Source: JAWLFY01 sp041685355 (GTDB lineage: Bacteria; Planctomycetota; Planctomycetia; Pirellulales; Pirellulaceae). From it: 64,000 nucleotides of DNA. The position numbers and the translations under genes are program-made. The notes under the pieces were generated by a model. The model had not been told where the DNA came from and ran no database searches. It saw nothing but the letters and a program-made list of their open reading frames with translations. The stretch is taken from positions 32,868 through 96,867 of the forward strand of contig JAWLFY010000003.1 in the NCBI GenBank assembly GCA_041685355.1. The letters run 5' to 3'. Below are positions 62,201-64,000 of the stretch, piece by piece. Position 1 is the first letter of the stretch, and each line of letters starts with the position of its first letter.

Positions 62201-64000
62201 AGCCCCTTCGCCGATCGGGTTAACGAATTGATCGGCGGGCAACGGTTCGAGTCGTCCCGCCGCGACGCCTTCGGGTTCGAAATCGGGGTCGACCGCGTCG
62301 ACCGGCATCTCCGCGTTCCAGGTGAGTACCGCTTCCTTGAGCCGCTTGGCGACGTCGGGATGTTGACTCGCGACGTTATTCGATTCGGAGATATCGGCGG
62401 ACAGGTCGTAAAGTTGTTCGCGGCTTCCGTCGAGGTGGACAAGGTATTTCCAGCGACCGTCGCGGACCGCCAAGTCGGGGTTCGGGTCGTCGTCGGTGCC
62501 GGGTCGGTCGGGGGGACGGCGAAAGAAGATCGGCGCTGTCCGGCTCCGTTTCGATGTGCCGAGGATCGTCTCGCTAACGTCCTCGCCGTCGAGTTCTTTC
62601 CCGTCGGGCGGTTCGACGCCGGCGATCGCATAGAGCGAGACGTTCAGGTCGATCGCCGAGAAAATCGATTCGTCGTTGACGGTGCCGGCGGCGTCGGCAT
62701 CGACCATGCCGGGGCCCCACACGATCAAGGGCGAACGGACGCCCCCTTCGTACAACCACGTCTTACCGCCGCGGAGCGGGTCGGAGCGGCCGGCGCCCTG
62801 TTCGTGTCCGTTGTCCGAGCAAACGACGATTAGCGTGTTGTCACGGAGCCGCTGGTCGTCACGGACGCGGTCGAACAGTTCACCGAGCTGATCGTCCATC
62901 GCCTTCAGGACGGCGAGGTAAAGCTCACGTTTGCCGCCGTCGGCTTCTTCACGCAAGGCTTCGGGGGGGAAGAACGGCGAGTGGACGTCGTCGGGCCAGA
63001 GGTTGATGTAGAACGGTTGGTCGGTCGCCTCGGCCCGGTCGATGAAGTGCAGCGCCTCGTCGACGAACGCGGCGGTGATCACCGACCGGTCTTCCCAGCG
63101 GATCGGCCCTTTGCCGAGTTGGTCGGAGCCGAGCGCGTGCTTTCGCGGCGGCTCGCCATTGAAAGCGGCTTTGAGCGGAAGGACGCGGGGCCCGAGTCCT
63201 TCGAAGTTGGTCAGACTCTTGTCGAAGCCGTATTCCGAGATCAGCGGGGCATCGCCGACGTCGCGTTGGCCTCCCATGTGCCATTTGCCGAAGTGGCCGG
63301 TGGCGTAACCGCCGAGCCGCAGTTCTCTCGGGAGCGAGGGGGCGTCGGGATCGAGCCACTGAGCCATCCCGCGATCGATGTTAAGTTGGCGATGGGCGAG
63401 GTACGACGAAATCCGCCACCGCTGAGGGTATTGGCCGGTGGTCAGGGCGACACGTGAGGGGGAACAGATCGGCGAGTTGACGTAGAACCGGTGGAAGCGG
63501 ATCCCTTCGCCGGCGAGCCGGTCGATGTTCTCGGTCTTCACCACGTCGCCGCCAAAACAGGACAGGTCAGACCACCCCATGTCGTCGATGAACACCGTGA
63601 TGATGTTCGGTTGGTCGGGGCCGGCTCGTCGTTTCGGTTCCCCGTAGATCGCTTTGGGGTCGTCGGTCTTTTCCATCCACTCGTCGACCGCGGCACGGAG
63701 CGAGGCGAGCCTTTCCGCGACTTCGGGATCGTCGATGCGGTTGTCCCGTTCCCAGGGATCCTCGTTGACCTGATAGAGCTCTTCGGCCGGCCGTTGCAGG
63801 TAGCCGCGGACCTTTTGCCGGGCAGCAGGTTTTCCGATCGCCGACTCGACCCAGCTGTCCCAGTAGCCGCTGTCGCGGGGGGCGTTCGTGACGTGGGACG
63901 TGTTGCGGAGATCGGGTCTCAGGTTGCGGATGTACTTCCATCCGTCGCGGGTACGTGCCGAGCGGATCGGGAAAACGTTGTTGCTGCCATCGCCGCTGTG
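59249..64000 (-). CDS. Sulfatase-sulfatase-GH43-LamG-sulfatase multi-domain protein, 5' end off the window
   Basis: The frame is open from 59249 to base 64000 with no stop (1583 aa visible), so the real start is upstream and the ATG at 63676 is internal. Domains in protein order: end of a first sulfatase (1-108, TRDGWKYIRNLRPDL); second sulfatase (about 128-570), with DD at 139-140 and CSPSR at 179-183; a GH43-type five-bladed glycosidase (about 590-900, GADPWVVHD, WAPELHRLDD, LNEAPQVVRNG); a LamG/DUF1080-like jelly roll (about 920-1097); and a third sulfatase (about 1133 to the end) with CSPTR at 1189-1193. All cysteine sites fit formylglycine maturation. It is likely exported and acts on sulfated polysaccharide. 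Confidence 0.9.
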   Translation of the reverse strand, partial: HSGDGSNNVFPIRSARTRDGWKYIRNLRPDLRNTSHVTNAPRDSGYWDSWVESAIGKPAARQKVRGYLQRPAEELYQVNEDPWERDNRIDDPEVAERLASLRAAVDEWMEKTDDPKAIYGEPKRRAGPDQPNIITVFIDDMGWSDLSCFGGDVVKTENIDRLAGEGIRFHRFYVNSPICSPSRVALTTGQYPQRWRISSYLAHRQLNIDRGMAQWLDPDAPSLPRELRLGGYATGHFGKWHMGGQRDVGDAPLISEYGFDKSLTNFEGLGPRVLPLKAAFNGEPPRKHALGSDQLGKGPIRWEDRSVITAAFVDEALHFIDRAEATDQPFYINLWPDDVHSPFFPPEALREEADGGKRELYLAVLKAMDDQLGELFDRVRDDQRLRDNTLIVVCSDNGHEQGAGRSDPLRGGKTWLYEGGVRSPLIVWGPGMVDADAAGTVNDESIFSAIDLNVSLYAIAGVEPPDGKELDGEDVSETILGTSKRSRTAPIFFRRPPDRPGTDDDPNPDLAVRDGRWKYLVHLDGSREQLYDLSADISESNNVASQHPDVAKRLKEAVLTWNAEMPVDAVDPDFEPEGVAAGRLEPLPADQFVNPIGEGADPWVVHDQDNDRYLWCFSEGNRAIAVHTGDRLTSFGQKRIVWRAPDSGPTSQQVWAPELHRLDDRWYIYFAASDGQNENHLAYVLESEGDDPLGSYQLHGPLATGDGDDGRSPNVWAIDMTVLEHADKRYAIWSGWDRPGSDRQYLYIAPMKSPTELAGPRIRICDNDDHPWEMTESGDAGRGLNEAPQVVRNGDRVYLSYSCGASWLTTYKLGLLDLVGDDPAAPGAWHKRRRPRFEGDDRTFGVGHSCVVESPDGSERWHVFHAKRDREPGWRRVVHAQPMRFGRKGLPLLGDPIPAGEPLPRPSGETVPRPQLPLSQSLRAESLDGWSYFGHHQFLNATADGVELGRVPDAPVNEFRSGEKLVLDGKVSDDFHAEVDIDFFGNGRARDAGLLFRTTAASVGYDAQRGYFAGLIPRTGLAIFGLMDGHDWTEIARAPVEIDASKVHRFGVTAKGDRVTLSLNGKPLLTTTESTFGRGTIGLRVVNTHARFANLEIVSSANADMSDATNKADAANNSKAVDHPDVATNPSGAKRGEDEPPNVILVMADDHGWGDTGYVGHPFAKTPSLDRMAEEGIRFDRWYAAAPVCSPTRGSCLTGRHPDRYGITFANTGRLPSDEVCLAEALRDTGYRTGHFGKWHVGTLTTEIQDANRGGPGSEDVYSPPWDNGFDVCFSTESKVPTYDPAKNPANVSREPKRGVPEGGPFGTYFWTGPGERVPAEELRGDTSELVMDRAVEFIRDAAMQNSPFFTVIWFHAPHTPVVADEEHRSLYPDHPLGLYGQHYHGCITAMDEQIGRLRQRLDELGVADNTMLWYCSDNGPESNAKTGAGTSGPFRGRKRSLYEGGVRVPGLLVWPDRVSEPRQTSVPCVTSDYLPTILDAVGIELPDRPLDGISLMPLIDGEMQQRGEPIEFRSRKQVALSGDRYKLYSGDRGETWELYDLLEDPQEAHDLAAAEPERVETMSATLQAWQDSVDASTQPKDE

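Noticed and set aside
63567..63676. Start of the sulfatase at the ATG 63676
   Set aside because: The frame is open upstream to base 64000 and encodes a plausible sulfatase C-terminus, so this methionine is internal.
1..64000. tRNA, rRNA or transposase genes
   Set aside because: I scanned the intergenic stretches for tRNA-like T-arm sequences and for transposase motifs in the ORFs and saw none; this is an eye check, not a tRNAscan result.

Overview
This is a GC-rich bacterial window that looks planctomycetal (Planctomycetota). The evidence is the gene content: a DUF1592/DUF1588/DUF1585 protein followed by a DUF1552 protein, a DUF1559 prepilin-like protein, DUF1573, several very large PQQ-type beta-propeller proteins, a Minf_1886 protein and multi-domain sulfatases. 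I do not assign a genus. The window holds one scaffold gap (29954-30053) inside a tandem repeat. Both ends cut genes: the first gene lacks its start, and the last (minus strand) has its N-terminus beyond base 64000.

Layout. 1-2.4 kb: the DUF1592/DUF1552 pair. 2.4-3.9 kb: a HIT protein divergent from a RadC-like protein. 4.1-6.3 kb: a KtrB/KtrA potassium-uptake pair. 6.4-9.9 kb: an MraY/WecA-type sugar-phosphate transferase overlapping an O-antigen-ligase-like protein. 10-13.3 kb: a DUF1573 protein and a tetraheme lipoprotein with a 5'-nucleotidase-like domain. 20.1-13.3 kb (minus): six tightly coupled genes joining a LolCDE/MacB-like ABC module to a molybdate/tungstate-like ABC module whose binding protein is duplicated. 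29.8-20.2 kb (minus): two giant paralogous quinoproteins, each with an embedded methyltransferase-like segment, flanking an LpxL-type acyltransferase. 31.2-30.2 kb: a Na/Ca exchanger. 38.6-31.4 kb (minus): an ECF sigma factor, a putative anti-sigma protein, three GspF-like proteins, pseudopilins, a DUF1559 protein and a membrane methyltransferase, mostly with 1-4 bp overlaps. 40.0-38.7 kb: a nucleoside transporter. 43.2-40.1 kb: WD40, RicT-like, Minf_1886 and methyltransferase genes. 44.6-47.7 kb (plus): a small hypothetical, a sugar isomerase-like enzyme, then thiS-thiG. 50.6-47.9 kb: a third quinoprotein. 51-52.8 kb (plus): a double-parvulin protein. 55-52.9 kb: a thioredoxin-domain DUF255 protein. 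56.9-55 kb: a membrane glycerophosphodiesterase of unusual base usage. 58.1-57.2 kb: a DUF6268-like outer-membrane protein. 59.1-58.6 kb: a small membrane metallopeptidase. 64-59.2 kb: a sulfatase fusion that continues off the edge.

The window is rich in short tandem repeats (units of 8-23 bp) between or inside genes, and has two copies of a dispersed element of about 78 bp with inverted 7-bp arms. The most unusual gene systems are the chained sulfatase/GH43 protein, the double ABC operon, the twin quinoprotein-methyltransferase fusions and the ten-gene pseudopilin operon. No rRNA, tRNA, CRISPR array or transposase was found by eye.
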